A stretch of DNA of 64,000 nucleotides from NCBI GenBank assembly GCA_045540815.1, contig JAZQHY010000065.1, positions 1-64,000 of the forward strand, written 5' to 3'. The notes beneath the pieces are model-generated. The model had not been told where the DNA came from. It saw nothing but the letters and a program-made list of their open reading frames with translations, and made no database searches. The translations under genes and the position numbers were made by a program. Origin of the DNA: JAZQHR01 sp045540815 (GTDB lineage: Bacteria > Bacillota > Clostridia > UMGS1810). The number at the start of each line of letters is the position of its first letter. Positions within the stretch are counted from its first letter, which is position 1. Below, piece by piece: positions 49,700 through 58,428 of the stretch.

Positions 49700-49772
49700 G
49701 ACAGTCCAAAAAGACTGCCCGACACCTCACCAGTTATGTTGTGACAGCTTCCCCTCAAAGGGAAGCTTTTTT
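49700..49772 (+). repeat. REP-like palindromic repeat acting as a terminator
   Basis: Two hairpins (CAGTC/GACTG at about 49702-49716, and AGCTTCCC/GGGAAGCT at 49746-49767) flank TCACCAGTTATGTTGTGA; a T-run follows the second. The pieces CTCACC..., GTGACAGCTTCCCCTCAAAGG resemble a dispersed repeat I remember from gut Firmicutes. The second hairpin is a good terminator for DUF421/DUF4363. Confidence 0.55.
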
Positions 49773-50167
49773 CATATATTTATTATATTTATAATTTCGT
49801 TTTTGAACTTTGCTTTTTTGTTTAAAAGCTTTACGGTGATTAACCATACCACGATGCAAGCTAACGCGACAAAGGTATTTACTATTACTGATTTAAAATA
49901 TGCATCGGATAGCGTAACTAATAAAAGCACCAAAAATACAGGTAATAGATACACACAGAACGCATAACCCATAAGCTTATATGTAGGCATACTAATGGTG
50001 ACTTTGTCACCTTTTTTTGCGCCAACATTATTTAAAACTTCTATTTTATTTTTTCTCTCCGAGCAGGCAGAACAAGACGCACAGTTACCTCCGCACGCAG
50101 ACTCTCTTGGTACATACACATAGGTTTTATTATCTTTTATTTCGCATACTATACCTTCGCAGGTCAT
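49772..50167 (-). CDS. RseC/MucC (SoxR-reducing) family protein
   Basis: A 131-residue membrane protein. The N-terminal cytoplasmic part has a cysteine cluster CGGNCASCSACSE (four to five Cys, an Fe-S type motif) after EGIVCEIKDNKTYVYV, and two membrane spans follow (YAFCVYLLPVFLVLLLVTL and VIVNTFVALACIVVWLITV). Related proteins help reduce SoxR or accompany Rnf complexes; in anaerobes an electron-transfer accessory role is plausible, although rnf is 12 kb away. ATG at 50167; a GTG three codons earlier lies in GAGGTG. Confidence 0.85.
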   Translation of the reverse strand: MTCEGIVCEIKDNKTYVYVPRESACGGNCASCSACSERKNKIEVLNNVGAKKGDKVTISMPTYKLMGYAFCVYLLPVFLVLLLVTLSDAYFKSVIVNTFVALACIVVWLITVKLLNKKAKFKNEIINIINI

Positions 50168-50217
50168 ATGTATCACCTCACAAATAAGTATAACGCATTA
50201 TGTCCATTTTTGCAAAT

Positions 50218-50245
50218 AAAAAGAGTGGTTTTATCCACTCTTTTT
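50218..50245 (-). terminator. Terminator of the maltodextrin operon
   Basis: AAAAAGAGTGG / CCACTCTTTTT, 11-bp stem, 6-nt loop, T-run on the minus strand; 4 bp after the fusion gene stop. Confidence 0.92.
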
Positions 50246-50248
50246 ATA

Positions 50249-53200
50249 TTAAACATCAAGATTCCATATATCGCTGTTGTACTGCATAATAGTTCTGTCA
50301 GATGAGAAATATCCTGCTTTCGCAATGTTTACAAGCATTTTCTCCGCCCATTTTTCGCGGTCGGCATAATCTTTTATCGCTTTATCCTTAACCTTTTTAT
50401 AATCCTCAAAATCCAGAAGAGTCATAAACCAGTCTTTGTTTATTAATTCATCACGAAGTCTTTCGAGGCATTTTTTATCACCGAGTTTTAACATTTCATC
50501 GCCCGCGATAAAATCAACGGCTTTTTTGATATCAGCATTTTTCTCATATATTTTCTTCGACACGTAGTCGCCCTTTTTATAATGCTCAATAACCTCGTCG
50601 CTAGATGCACCAAATATATAAATGTTTTCATCGCCTACAAGGTTTGCAATCTCAACGTTTGCTCCGTCCATTGTGCCAAGGGTAACTGCGCCGTTTAGCA
50701 TAAACTTCATATTACCCGTTCCGCTTGCCTCTTTTGACGCGAGCGAAATCTGTTCAGAGATATCGCACGCAGGGATAATCTTCTCTGCAAGTGTTACGTT
50801 GTAGTTTTCAACCATTACAACCTTTAAGTGCTTTGACACCTCTTTATCCTTTTCGATAAGCTCCGATAAACAAAGTATAAGGTGAATGATATCCTTTGCT
50901 ATCACATAGGCAGATGCCGCCTTTGCGCCGAATATAAATGTGATAGGCTTTTCAGGGATAATACCATTTTTAATCTCAAAATATTTATTTATAATATAAA
51001 GTGCATTTAACTGCTGACGCTTATACTCGTGAAGCCTTTTAGTCTGTATATCAAATATCGAATCAGGGTTAAGCGTTATATTTTGAGTTTTTGACAGATA
51101 ATCAGATAGCACTTTTTTATTATCAGCTTTGATATCAAGGATTTTATTTAAAACCTCTTTATCGTTTATATGCTTTGTAAGTTCGGTAAGCTTACCCGCT
51201 TCTTTTTTATATCCATCACCGATAAGGGATGTAATATATTTTTCAAGCGGTCTATTACACTCGATAAGCCAACGTCTAAAGGTTATACCATTAGTTTTGT
51301 TGTTAAACTTATCGGGGTATATCTTATAGAAATGGTTAAGCTCATTTTCCATAAGAATATCTGTGTGAAGCTTTGCAACACCATTTACACTAAATCCGTA
51401 ATGGATATCTATATGCGCCATATGAACGGTGTTTTTATCGTCTATGATATATACAGATTTATCATCAAACTTTTCACGCACTCTTTTATCAAGAGTTTTG
51501 ATAATGCTTACTAAATGCGGCACAACCTTTTCAAGATAGCTCATAGGCCACTTTTCAAGTGCCTCGGCAAGTATTGTATGGTTGGTGTACGCACAGACCC
51601 TACTTGTGATATCTATAGCAGTATCAATATCAATCCCCTCGTGAGTAAGTCTGTATATAAGCTCAGGTATAACAAGTGTAGGATGTGTATCATTTATCTG
51701 GATAACTGCGTACTTGTCGAGTTCATAAAGACTTCCGCCACGTGATTTTACGTCGTCTATTATATACTGTGCTCCGTTTGACACCATAAAATACTGCTGA
51801 TATATTCGAAGTAGCTTTCCATATTCGTCACTGTCATCAGGATATAGGAAAAGTGTAAGGTTATGCTCGATATCGTTTTTATTGAAACTGATACCGTCAC
51901 TCACCATATTTTCATTTGCATTTTCTATATCAAAAAGATGAAGTTTGTTACACTTTCCGCCATAACCTGTAATGGTGATATCGTACATTTTTGATTTTAA
52001 TGTAAAATCTTTAAATCTTACCTTGTAGCTTTTACCCGTGTCTTCAAGCCACGAATTATCATCTATCCAAGGATTTATCTCCTCACATTGCTTATTATCA
52101 GAAAATTTCTGTTTAAATAAACCAAGATGATAATTCAGTCCTATTCCATCGCCACAAAGTCCAAGTGTGGCTATAGAATCAAGGAAACATGCAGCAAGCC
52201 TTCCAAGACCGCCGTTTCCAAGAGACGGCTCGTTTTCTATCTCCTCAATCTCAGAAAGCGATTTACCTGCATCTGCAAGTTCTTTTTCGATACTTTCATA
52301 AATACCAAGATTTATAAGGTTATTTGAAAGCAGCTTTCCAATGAGAAATTCTGCAGAGATATAGTAGACCTTTTTCTTTTTGTCTATAGTGCCGCGGTCT
52401 TCCATTTTATCCTTTACAAGCTCCAAAAGCGCTTTAAATATAAGCGAATTTTCAGCATCTTTTAGAGAAGTATTATACTTTTCCTTTAAATATTTATTTA
52501 ACATATTACGCTCTCCCACCAAAGTTTTATTGCATCTAAAGTAGCGTTTGGTAATGTTTTTTATTTTATCAATAGTTTTTTCCGATATATAATCGCCATC
52601 AAGTCTCCAAAGCCAGTTAGTGCCAAGGGTTGACGGAGTATTTATTCTCGTATCGCTCCCTGTACCAAGATAATCCTGAAGCGGAATGATACAAGTATCT
52701 GCAACGCTTGCCATAGCCAGATTTACAAAGTCCCAGTTCACATTTTTAACGCGGTCTTTTTTGAATATTTCAAAGAATCCGTCGCTTGCGCCTGCACTGT
52801 CAACTGATAATTTAGATGCGTCCTTGTTCATATACTCAAGAGCACATTTTTTTGTTTTGGAATCAAGCAAGTTAAACCAACCGACTATGGTATCGTTATC
52901 GTGTGTCCCTGTATATACTACGCTGTTTTTATCATAATTGTGCGGAAGATAGTCTGAATCTGTGCCGTCAAACGCAAACTGAATTATCTTCATACCGGGA
53001 TAGCCTGTATCTGCAAGAAGCTTTTTAACACTGTCTGTCATAAAGCCTAAATCTTCTGCAATAATATCAGCATTTGGAACGGCGTTATTTATGGCATTAA
53101 ATAGCTCTATACCAGGACCTTTCTCCCATTTTCCGCGTGTTGCATCTACATCTCCGTAGTTTATAGCATAATACTCGTCAAAGCCTCTGAAATGGTCAAT

Positions 53201-54055
53201 TCTAAGTGTGTCATATAGTTTAAAACAGAATTTTATTCTCTTTATCCACCACTCGTAGCCTGTATCTTTGTGGTAATCCCAGTTGTATAAAGGATTGCCC
53301 CACAATTGTCCAAGCTTTGAAAAGCTATCGGGTGGACAGCCTGCAACACGTTTTGGTGTAAGATTTTCGTCAAACTCAAACATTTCAGGGTTTGCCCAAG
53401 TATCTGCACTATCCATAGACACATATATGGGAATATCACCGAGTATCTTTATACCATTTTCATTTGCATAAGCCTTTAAATTCCCCCACTGTTTAAAGAA
53501 CAAAAACTGCAGATATTTATAAAAATTTACATTGTCCTTCAAATGGTTTTCAAATGTTGTAGTAGTCTTTCTAAATTTTATGTCATCATTCCATTCCAGC
53601 CAGCTAACTCCGTGAAAATACTCCTTTACCGCCATATAAAGCGCGTAGTCATCGAGCCAAAAAAAATTTTCGTCAGCAAATGCCTTGTACTCATCATCAT
53701 CTTTATTAAATCCATTTTCAAATGCTATTTTCAGCACCTTGAAACGTGAGAAATATATCTTTTCGTAATCTATCTCTTTGTCGTGACAAATAGATGCCTC
53801 AAGCTCTCTTTCGCTAATAAGACCTTCCTCATACAGAGTATCAAGGTCTATAAAATACGGGTTTCCTGCAAATGCAGAAAAAGACTGATACGGCGAATCA
53901 CCAAAGCCTGTTGGTCCTAGCGGTAGTATCTGCCAATAGGTTTGACCGCATTTTGCAAGTATATCTATAAATTTATACGCTTCTTTTGAAAAACCGCCTA
54001 TGCCGTACTTTGACGGAAGGCTTGATATAGGAAGAAGTATTCCTGCTGTTCTCAT
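50249..54055 (-). CDS. Fused 4-alpha-glucanotransferase and alpha-glucan phosphorylase (MalQ-GlgP)
   Basis: A 1,268-residue two-enzyme protein. Residues 1 to about 510 are GH77 amylomaltase (TAGILLPISSLPSKYGIGGF, LRIDHFRGFDEYYAINYG with the nucleophile Asp, IIAEDLGFMT with the acid Glu, YTGTHDNDTIVGW). Residues 518-1268 are GT35 phosphorylase (YYISAEFLIGKLLSNNL, SLGNGGLGRLAACFLDS, and the PLP Lys in SGTGNMKFMLNGA). Together they would rearrange maltodextrins and release glucose-1-phosphate. Met518 is where stand-alone clostridial phosphorylases begin, and it has GGTGGGAGAG about 8 nt upstream, so separate translation of the second enzyme is possible. It is last in the maltodextrin transport operon. 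Confidence 0.92.
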   Translation of the reverse strand: MRTAGILLPISSLPSKYGIGGFSKEAYKFIDILAKCGQTYWQILPLGPTGFGDSPYQSFSAFAGNPYFIDLDTLYEEGLISERELEASICHDKEIDYEKIYFSRFKVLKIAFENGFNKDDDEYKAFADENFFWLDDYALYMAVKEYFHGVSWLEWNDDIKFRKTTTTFENHLKDNVNFYKYLQFLFFKQWGNLKAYANENGIKILGDIPIYVSMDSADTWANPEMFEFDENLTPKRVAGCPPDSFSKLGQLWGNPLYNWDYHKDTGYEWWIKRIKFCFKLYDTLRIDHFRGFDEYYAINYGDVDATRGKWEKGPGIELFNAINNAVPNADIIAEDLGFMTDSVKKLLADTGYPGMKIIQFAFDGTDSDYLPHNYDKNSVVYTGTHDNDTIVGWFNLLDSKTKKCALEYMNKDASKLSVDSAGASDGFFEIFKKDRVKNVNWDFVNLAMASVADTCIIPLQDYLGTGSDTRINTPSTLGTNWLWRLDGDYISEKTIDKIKNITKRYFRCNKTLVGERNMLNKYLKEKYNTSLKDAENSLIFKALLELVKDKMEDRGTIDKKKKVYYISAEFLIGKLLSNNLINLGIYESIEKELADAGKSLSEIEEIENEPSLGNGGLGRLAACFLDSIATLGLCGDGIGLNYHLGLFKQKFSDNKQCEEINPWIDDNSWLEDTGKSYKVRFKDFTLKSKMYDITITGYGGKCNKLHLFDIENANENMVSDGISFNKNDIEHNLTLFLYPDDSDEYGKLLRIYQQYFMVSNGAQYIIDDVKSRGGSLYELDKYAVIQINDTHPTLVIPELIYRLTHEGIDIDTAIDITSRVCAYTNHTILAEALEKWPMSYLEKVVPHLVSIIKTLDKRVREKFDDKSVYIIDDKNTVHMAHIDIHYGFSVNGVAKLHTDILMENELNHFYKIYPDKFNNKTNGITFRRWLIECNRPLEKYITSLIGDGYKKEAGKLTELTKHINDKEVLNKILDIKADNKKVLSDYLSKTQNITLNPDSIFDIQTKRLHEYKRQQLNALYIINKYFEIKNGIIPEKPITFIFGAKAASAYVIAKDIIHLILCLSELIEKDKEVSKHLKVVMVENYNVTLAEKIIPACDISEQISLASKEASGTGNMKFMLNGAVTLGTMDGANVEIANLVGDENIYIFGASSDEVIEHYKKGDYVSKKIYEKNADIKKAVDFIAGDEMLKLGDKKCLERLRDELINKDWFMTLLDFEDYKKVKDKAIKDYADREKWAEKMLVNIAKAGYFSSDRTIMQYNSDIWNLDV

Positions 54056-54104
54056 TTAAAACTGCCCCTTTTAGTCTGTAGGGTGTCTAACCCACAAGTC
54101 ATTA

Positions 54105-54935
54105 TTAACCCTTGACTGCGCCTGCAACTACACCTTCGATGATATACTTCTGACACACAAGATAGAATATGATAATCGGTACTATAGCAAGCACCAAAAG
54201 TGCCATCATAGCGCCCATATCTATAGAACCATAACCGCCTTTTAGATACTGTATGGCAATTGGGATTGTTTTATAATCCGAGCCTATTACAAGGTATGGT
54301 AAAAGGTAGTCATTCCATATCCACATAGTATTTAATATGGCAACTGTTATGGTAGTTGGCTTAAGTATCGGCATTATCACCGAAAAGAAGGTTTTTACAG
54401 GTGTGCATCCGTCGATAGTTGCAGCTTCTTCAATTTCAATCGGAATTGATTTTACAAAACCACAAAACATAAACACCGACAGACCTGCGCCAAAACCAAG
54501 GTATAATATTAGTATACCTAAAGGATTGTCTAAATGCAAGACATTTGCAATTTTTGTCATTGTAAACATTACCATTTGAAATGGAATAATCATTGAAAAC
54601 ACGAACAGATAGTATAAAATTTCAGTGTATTTCGCACGCACTCGTGTGATATACCACGCAGTCATTGCGGTAAACAATACTATAAGTCCTACTGAAAAAA
54701 GTGTTATAAACACTGAATATCCAAACGCTTTTAAAAATCCTGTTTTCTCTATTCCGCGCACAAAGTTATCGAAACCTGCGAAGGTCATCTTATTTGGCAG
54801 AGCAAACGGCATATCGTTTATATAAAACTGTCCTTTAAAAGAGTTAATCAGCACTATTAAAATAGGGATTATAAATATAACTGCAAGTAAAATCAAAAAT
54901 GCAAACAGCAAACCACGTGAGCCTTTTTTCTCCAA
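54105..54935 (-). CDS. Carbohydrate ABC transporter permease (MalG type)
   Basis: A 276-residue permease with six spans. The EAA loop is IEIEEAATIDGCTPVKTFFSVIMPILKP, where the ATPase would dock. IEGVVAGAVKG at the C-terminus matches MalG/GanQ proteins. The start is a TTG at 54933-54935 after GGGGGTGG. It partners with the MalF-type gene 12 bp upstream and the binding protein; the linked phosphorylase fusion suggests maltodextrin as substrate. No ATPase gene is in the cluster; a shared MsmK-type ATPase elsewhere is likely. Confidence 0.9.
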   Translation of the reverse strand: MEKKGSRGLLFAFLILLAVIFIIPILIVLINSFKGQFYINDMPFALPNKMTFAGFDNFVRGIEKTGFLKAFGYSVFITLFSVGLIVLFTAMTAWYITRVRAKYTEILYYLFVFSMIIPFQMVMFTMTKIANVLHLDNPLGILILYLGFGAGLSVFMFCGFVKSIPIEIEEAATIDGCTPVKTFFSVIMPILKPTTITVAILNTMWIWNDYLLPYLVIGSDYKTIPIAIQYLKGGYGSIDMGAMMALLVLAIVPIIIFYLVCQKYIIEGVVAGAVKG

Positions 54936-54946
54936 GATTCCACCCC

Positions 54947-55789
54947 CTAATTATCTATTTCCTTGCGCCTTGTAAAGTAAAGCTGTGTCATTCCAATAGT
55001 AGCAAGGATTATGGCAAATATAACTGCTTTTGCCTGTCCTACTCCCTCCCAGCCTACTCTTCCGTAAAACGTATTATAAATATCAAGCGCAAGCATCTGA
55101 CTTTCCTTACCCGGTGCACCCGCAGTTAGAGCTAGGTTCTGGTCGAACAGTTTAAACGAATTTGACAGAGTTAAAAATGAGCATATTGTAACTGCAGGCA
55201 TTACAAGCGGAACAATAATTTTTCTAAGCGTGGTAAAATATGTCGCCCCATCTATCTTTGATGCTTCAATAAGTGATTTTGGAATATTCTGTATACCTGC
55301 GATATATATGACCATCATATATCCAATCATCTGCCAGTTCATTAAAACAACCAGTCCCCAAAACCCGTATGTGGCTTTATAGGTAAGTGTAACTCCAAAG
55401 CGCATAAGAATTCCATTTAATATTATCTGCCATATATAACCCAGCACTATACCGCCTATAAGGTTTGGCATAAAAAATATCGTTCTAAATACATTTGTAC
55501 CTTTTACCTTTCGGGTTAAAAGAAGCGCAAGAGAAAACGCAAGTACATTTACGCTGACAACAGATACAATGGTAAACCTTACAGTAAACCAAAGTGCGTT
55601 TAGAAAGTCCCTGTTTTTAAACGCATTTATATAGTTTGAGAGTCCTGTAAACCTAGCATCGTTTACTGTGGTGAACTCGGTAAATGAAAGATAGATTCCA
55701 AGTAAAAATGGTATGATAAAGGCAATCAAAAACGCCAGGAGAGTTGGAAGCACAAAGATGTGAAATTTCTTTTTTAAGCTGTTTTCCAT
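54947..55789 (-). CDS. Carbohydrate ABC transporter permease (MalF type)
   Basis: A 280-residue inner-membrane permease with six spans. It starts with FHIFVLPTLLAFLIAFIIPFLLGIYLSFTEF and carries the EAA loop IPKSLIEASKIDGATYFTTLRKIIVPLVMP. Short form, without the large periplasmic P2 loop of E. coli MalF, as usual in Gram-positives. It lies between the binding-protein gene (84 bp upstream) and the second permease. Confidence 0.9.
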   Translation of the reverse strand: MENSLKKKFHIFVLPTLLAFLIAFIIPFLLGIYLSFTEFTTVNDARFTGLSNYINAFKNRDFLNALWFTVRFTIVSVVSVNVLAFSLALLLTRKVKGTNVFRTIFFMPNLIGGIVLGYIWQIILNGILMRFGVTLTYKATYGFWGLVVLMNWQMIGYMMVIYIAGIQNIPKSLIEASKIDGATYFTTLRKIIVPLVMPAVTICSFLTLSNSFKLFDQNLALTAGAPGKESQMLALDIYNTFYGRVGWEGVGQAKAVIFAIILATIGMTQLYFTRRKEIDN

Positions 55790-55873
55790 ATAAAATTCCC
55801 ATAGCCTTTCCGCCCACTTTCTTATAAAGCTATATGCATCTTATCGTGGGCAGATAAGGTGTATAAAGTAATA

Positions 55874-57223
55874 TTATTTTGCTCTTTCGCTTTTCCAGCT
55901 TGAAGTAACGTCTGATACAACCGTGTTCCAGTCTTTATTTCCCTGTGCATATTCAAGAAGTGATGCGCCAAACCTGTTTTTAAACTCTTCACTTGGGAAA
56001 GAAAGAAATGTCCACTCAATGTTATTTACGTCTTTATCAAGCCATCTTAAAACCTCACGGCTAAGCGGATCGTCAGGCTTTTCATCATCAGAGAAGGTAT
56101 TAAACGGTGCGTTAAAACCTAGTCTATTTACAACGTAATCTTTACCTTTTTCACTTGAGAACAGCCACTCAAGAAAATCTATTGATGCTTTTTGTTTTGC
56201 CTCAGATACTTTAGAGTTCACTGCGATATAGCTTTCTGTTCCAACGCATATTCCTTGTTTTTCTTCGCCTTCGTGACCTGTATATAGAGGGAGCATTTTT
56301 ATATCGTCTGCATCTACAGTATTTCCTGAAACTTCACTTATCTGTGACCAAGCCCAGTCGCCATTTTGCACCATAGCGCATCTACCCAGCGCAAATTCAC
56401 TCATAGCATCAGCGGTTGTTTTACTTCCTAGAAGCTTTTTATCAGTAACAGAATTATTTATATATAAATCAAACAGATTTTTATATTCATCTGCATATTT
56501 AAAATCAATCATCTCTGCATCGTTTCCTGCAAGTATTGTTGTATCATAGTTTGTCGCCTCATCAAGTTCATAGTAGAAAGGCACGTTTGCAAGGTGCGAC
56601 TGCCATCTCCATTGTTCTCCCGCGCCAAGCGATGTTGATGCAAATACTCCGCTTATTCCAAGTGCGTCTTTTTGCGCCTGCATATCCTCTACAAGTGCTT
56701 TAAGTTTTGAAAAGCTATTAATCTCTTCCATAGATGTAAAATCTGTTTTCTTTGACGGAAGTTCAAAATATTTTTCGCAGATATCCTCGTTGTATATAAT
56801 GCCGTAACCTTCTATCGCATACGGAACTGCATACACTCCATTACCCTCTGTTATAGCAAGATTTTTGTCTTTTAACTCTGTGTAAAGCATTGTGTTTCCA
56901 ATATCCGCACAGTAATCTCTCCACGCTTTAAATCCTGTAGGTCCGTTAACCTGAAATATAGTAGGCGCATTTGATTTTGCCACCTCTGATTTAAGTGTTT
57001 GCTCATACGTACCGCTGGCAGCAGTAACCACCTTTACAGGAATACCAGTTTCTTTGGTATATTCCTTTGCAATCTCGTCATAGTATTCTGCGATTTCCGG
57101 TTTAAAGTTTAACAGATAAACACTTCCTGTTGTATCATCATTTTGCTGACCGCATCCGCTAAAAGCAAAAAGCATTACAAATACAAGTGTTATTGCACAT
57201 AATTTTTTTGTTAATTTAACCAT
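55874..57223 (-). CDS. Extracellular sugar-binding lipoprotein (maltodextrin-type)
   Basis: A 449-residue family-1 solute-binding protein. The signal ends in a lipobox FSGC (Cys24), so it is lipid-anchored. The mature part reads SVYLLNFKPEIAEYYDEIAKEYTKETGIPVKVVTAASGTYEQTL, and later the conserved GYGIIYNEDICEKY, ALGRCAMVQNGDWAWSQI and IDFLEWLFSSEKGKDYV. It captures an oligosaccharide, most likely maltodextrin given the linked permeases and MalQ-GlgP gene. AAAGGAT ribosome-binding site. First gene of the operon. Confidence 0.88.
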   Translation of the reverse strand: MVKLTKKLCAITLVFVMLFAFSGCGQQNDDTTGSVYLLNFKPEIAEYYDEIAKEYTKETGIPVKVVTAASGTYEQTLKSEVAKSNAPTIFQVNGPTGFKAWRDYCADIGNTMLYTELKDKNLAITEGNGVYAVPYAIEGYGIIYNEDICEKYFELPSKKTDFTSMEEINSFSKLKALVEDMQAQKDALGISGVFASTSLGAGEQWRWQSHLANVPFYYELDEATNYDTTILAGNDAEMIDFKYADEYKNLFDLYINNSVTDKKLLGSKTTADAMSEFALGRCAMVQNGDWAWSQISEVSGNTVDADDIKMLPLYTGHEGEEKQGICVGTESYIAVNSKVSEAKQKASIDFLEWLFSSEKGKDYVVNRLGFNAPFNTFSDDEKPDDPLSREVLRWLDKDVNNIEWTFLSFPSEEFKNRFGASLLEYAQGNKDWNTVVSDVTSSWKSERAK

Positions 57224-57289
57224 ATATATTTATCCTTTCTTTATTTTTGAGTTTATTATCTGCAATAACCAAAAAAATATTTATTTGCA

Positions 57290-57326
57290 TAAAAAAATTG
57301 CGGAAAGTTTTATACTTTCCGCAATT
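57290..57326 (-). terminator. Terminator of the CD1247-like gene
   Basis: AATTGCGGAAAGT / ACTTTCCGCAATT, 13-bp perfect stem, 5-nt loop, followed by TTTTTTT on the minus strand. It separates the efp transcript from the maltodextrin operon. Confidence 0.93.
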
Positions 57327-57339
57327 ATAAAATCAAATA

Positions 57340-57762
57340 TTATTCTTCGCAATCGCAACAATCACAGCTTAAATCGATGTCGATTGGCTCTTTGCAGTTA
57401 GGGCAAACAAGCTCATCATCATCTAGGAAGAAATCTTCGTCAAGATAGATAGTTTCCTTACAGTTCGGACATTCAAGCTCGTAGTAGTCGATGTCATCAT
57501 CTTCGTCACAATCGCAATCACAGCAATCGCACTCTTCGCACTCAGCGAATTCATCTTCAAGCTCTGCAAGATCTTCGTCTATCATATCAACCTGCTCTGC
57601 AAGCTCGTCCTGATAGTCATATACATCTTCAAAAGTTTCGTTGATTTCGTCAAATATTTCAAGCATTGCTCTGAAAACTTTGCCTTCGTTTGACTTTTCA
57701 TCGAATTTAAGACCTTCCATAAGACCTTTTAGGTATGCAATCTTATTTGAAATGTTTTCCAT
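57340..57762 (-). CDS. CD1247-type protein: helical N-domain, acidic linker, zinc ribbon
   Basis: A 140-residue, extremely acidic cytoplasmic protein. The N-terminal 55 residues are helical (NKIAYLKGLMEGLKFDEKS, then GKVFRAMLEIFDEINETF), matching the domain called CD1247 in Clostridioides. The middle is a run of Glu/Asp with clustered cysteines (CEECDCCDCDCDED), and the C-terminus has two CPNCKE pairs forming a zinc ribbon. Function unknown; a role near transcription or metal storage is only speculation. AAGGAGA ribosome-binding site. It starts 15 bp after efp and shares its promoter. Confidence 0.82.
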   Translation of the reverse strand: MENISNKIAYLKGLMEGLKFDEKSNEGKVFRAMLEIFDEINETFEDVYDYQDELAEQVDMIDEDLAELEDEFAECEECDCCDCDCDEDDDIDYYELECPNCKETIYLDEDFFLDDDELVCPNCKEPIDIDLSCDCCDCEE

Positions 57763-57777
57763 AGTTAATATTCTCCT

Positions 57778-58335
57778 TTATACTCTTTCCATATATTCGC
57801 CTGTTCTTGTATCAACTCTTATTGTAGTACCTTCGTCAATAAATAATGGAACGTTTATAGTAGCACCTGTTTCAAGAGTAGCAGGTTTAGTAGCGCCTGT
57901 AGCTGTATCGCCTTTGAAACCAGGCTCAGTTTCAGTAACGACAAGCTCAACAAATGTAGGAGGCTCTACGCCAAATACATTACCCTTGTATGAAAGCACT
58001 TTAACTACCATATTTTCTTTCATAAATTTAAGAGCGTCACCAAGCTGTTCTGCGCTAAGCGGCATCTGCTCGTATGTTTCCTGATCCATAAAGTAATATA
58101 GGTCACCATCTGCATAAAGATATTCATAATCTTTTCTGTCGATGTGTGCTTTAGGCATTTTTTCAGTTGGTCTGAAAGTTTTTTCAACTACGCCGCCTGT
58201 GATAACGTTTTTAAGCTTAGTTCTAACGAACGCTGCTCCTTTACCAGGTTTTACGTGCTGAAATTCTATAATCTGGAATACATTGCCTTCAAGCTCAAAT
58301 GTAATACCATTTCTGAATTCTCCTGCTGAAATCAT
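57778..58335 (-). CDS. efp: Elongation factor P
   Basis: A 185-residue EF-P of three beta-barrel domains that relieves ribosome stalling at polyproline. The tip of domain I is KPGKGAAF with Lys32, the residue modified in many bacteria; the C-terminal signature is GATINVPLFIDEGTTIRVDTRTGEYMERV. GGAGG ribosome-binding site and a good promoter. The CD1247-like gene follows in the same transcript; pepP-like lies further upstream with an independent end, the order pepP-efp being common. Confidence 0.97.
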   Translation of the reverse strand: MISAGEFRNGITFELEGNVFQIIEFQHVKPGKGAAFVRTKLKNVITGGVVEKTFRPTEKMPKAHIDRKDYEYLYADGDLYYFMDQETYEQMPLSAEQLGDALKFMKENMVVKVLSYKGNVFGVEPPTFVELVVTETEPGFKGDTATGATKPATLETGATINVPLFIDEGTTIRVDTRTGEYMERV

Positions 58336-58382
58336 TTGTTTATACCTCCGTAAAAATAATTTGCGTTTTTATACTTAATATT

Positions 58383-58411
58383 ATTCTATATTAAAAGTAA
58401 ATATTTTTCAA
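58383..58411 (-). promoter_or_regulatory. Promoter of efp
   Basis: TTGAAA (58406-58411), 17 bp, TAGAAT (58383-58388), about 48 bp before efp. Confidence 0.75.
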
Positions 58412-58428
58412 GTGTTTTTTTACATTTT

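Noticed and set aside
57641..58084. 147-codon plus-strand frame opposite the CD1247-like and efp genes
   Set aside because: It spans the antisense of two genuine genes and has no ribosome-binding site or known domain.
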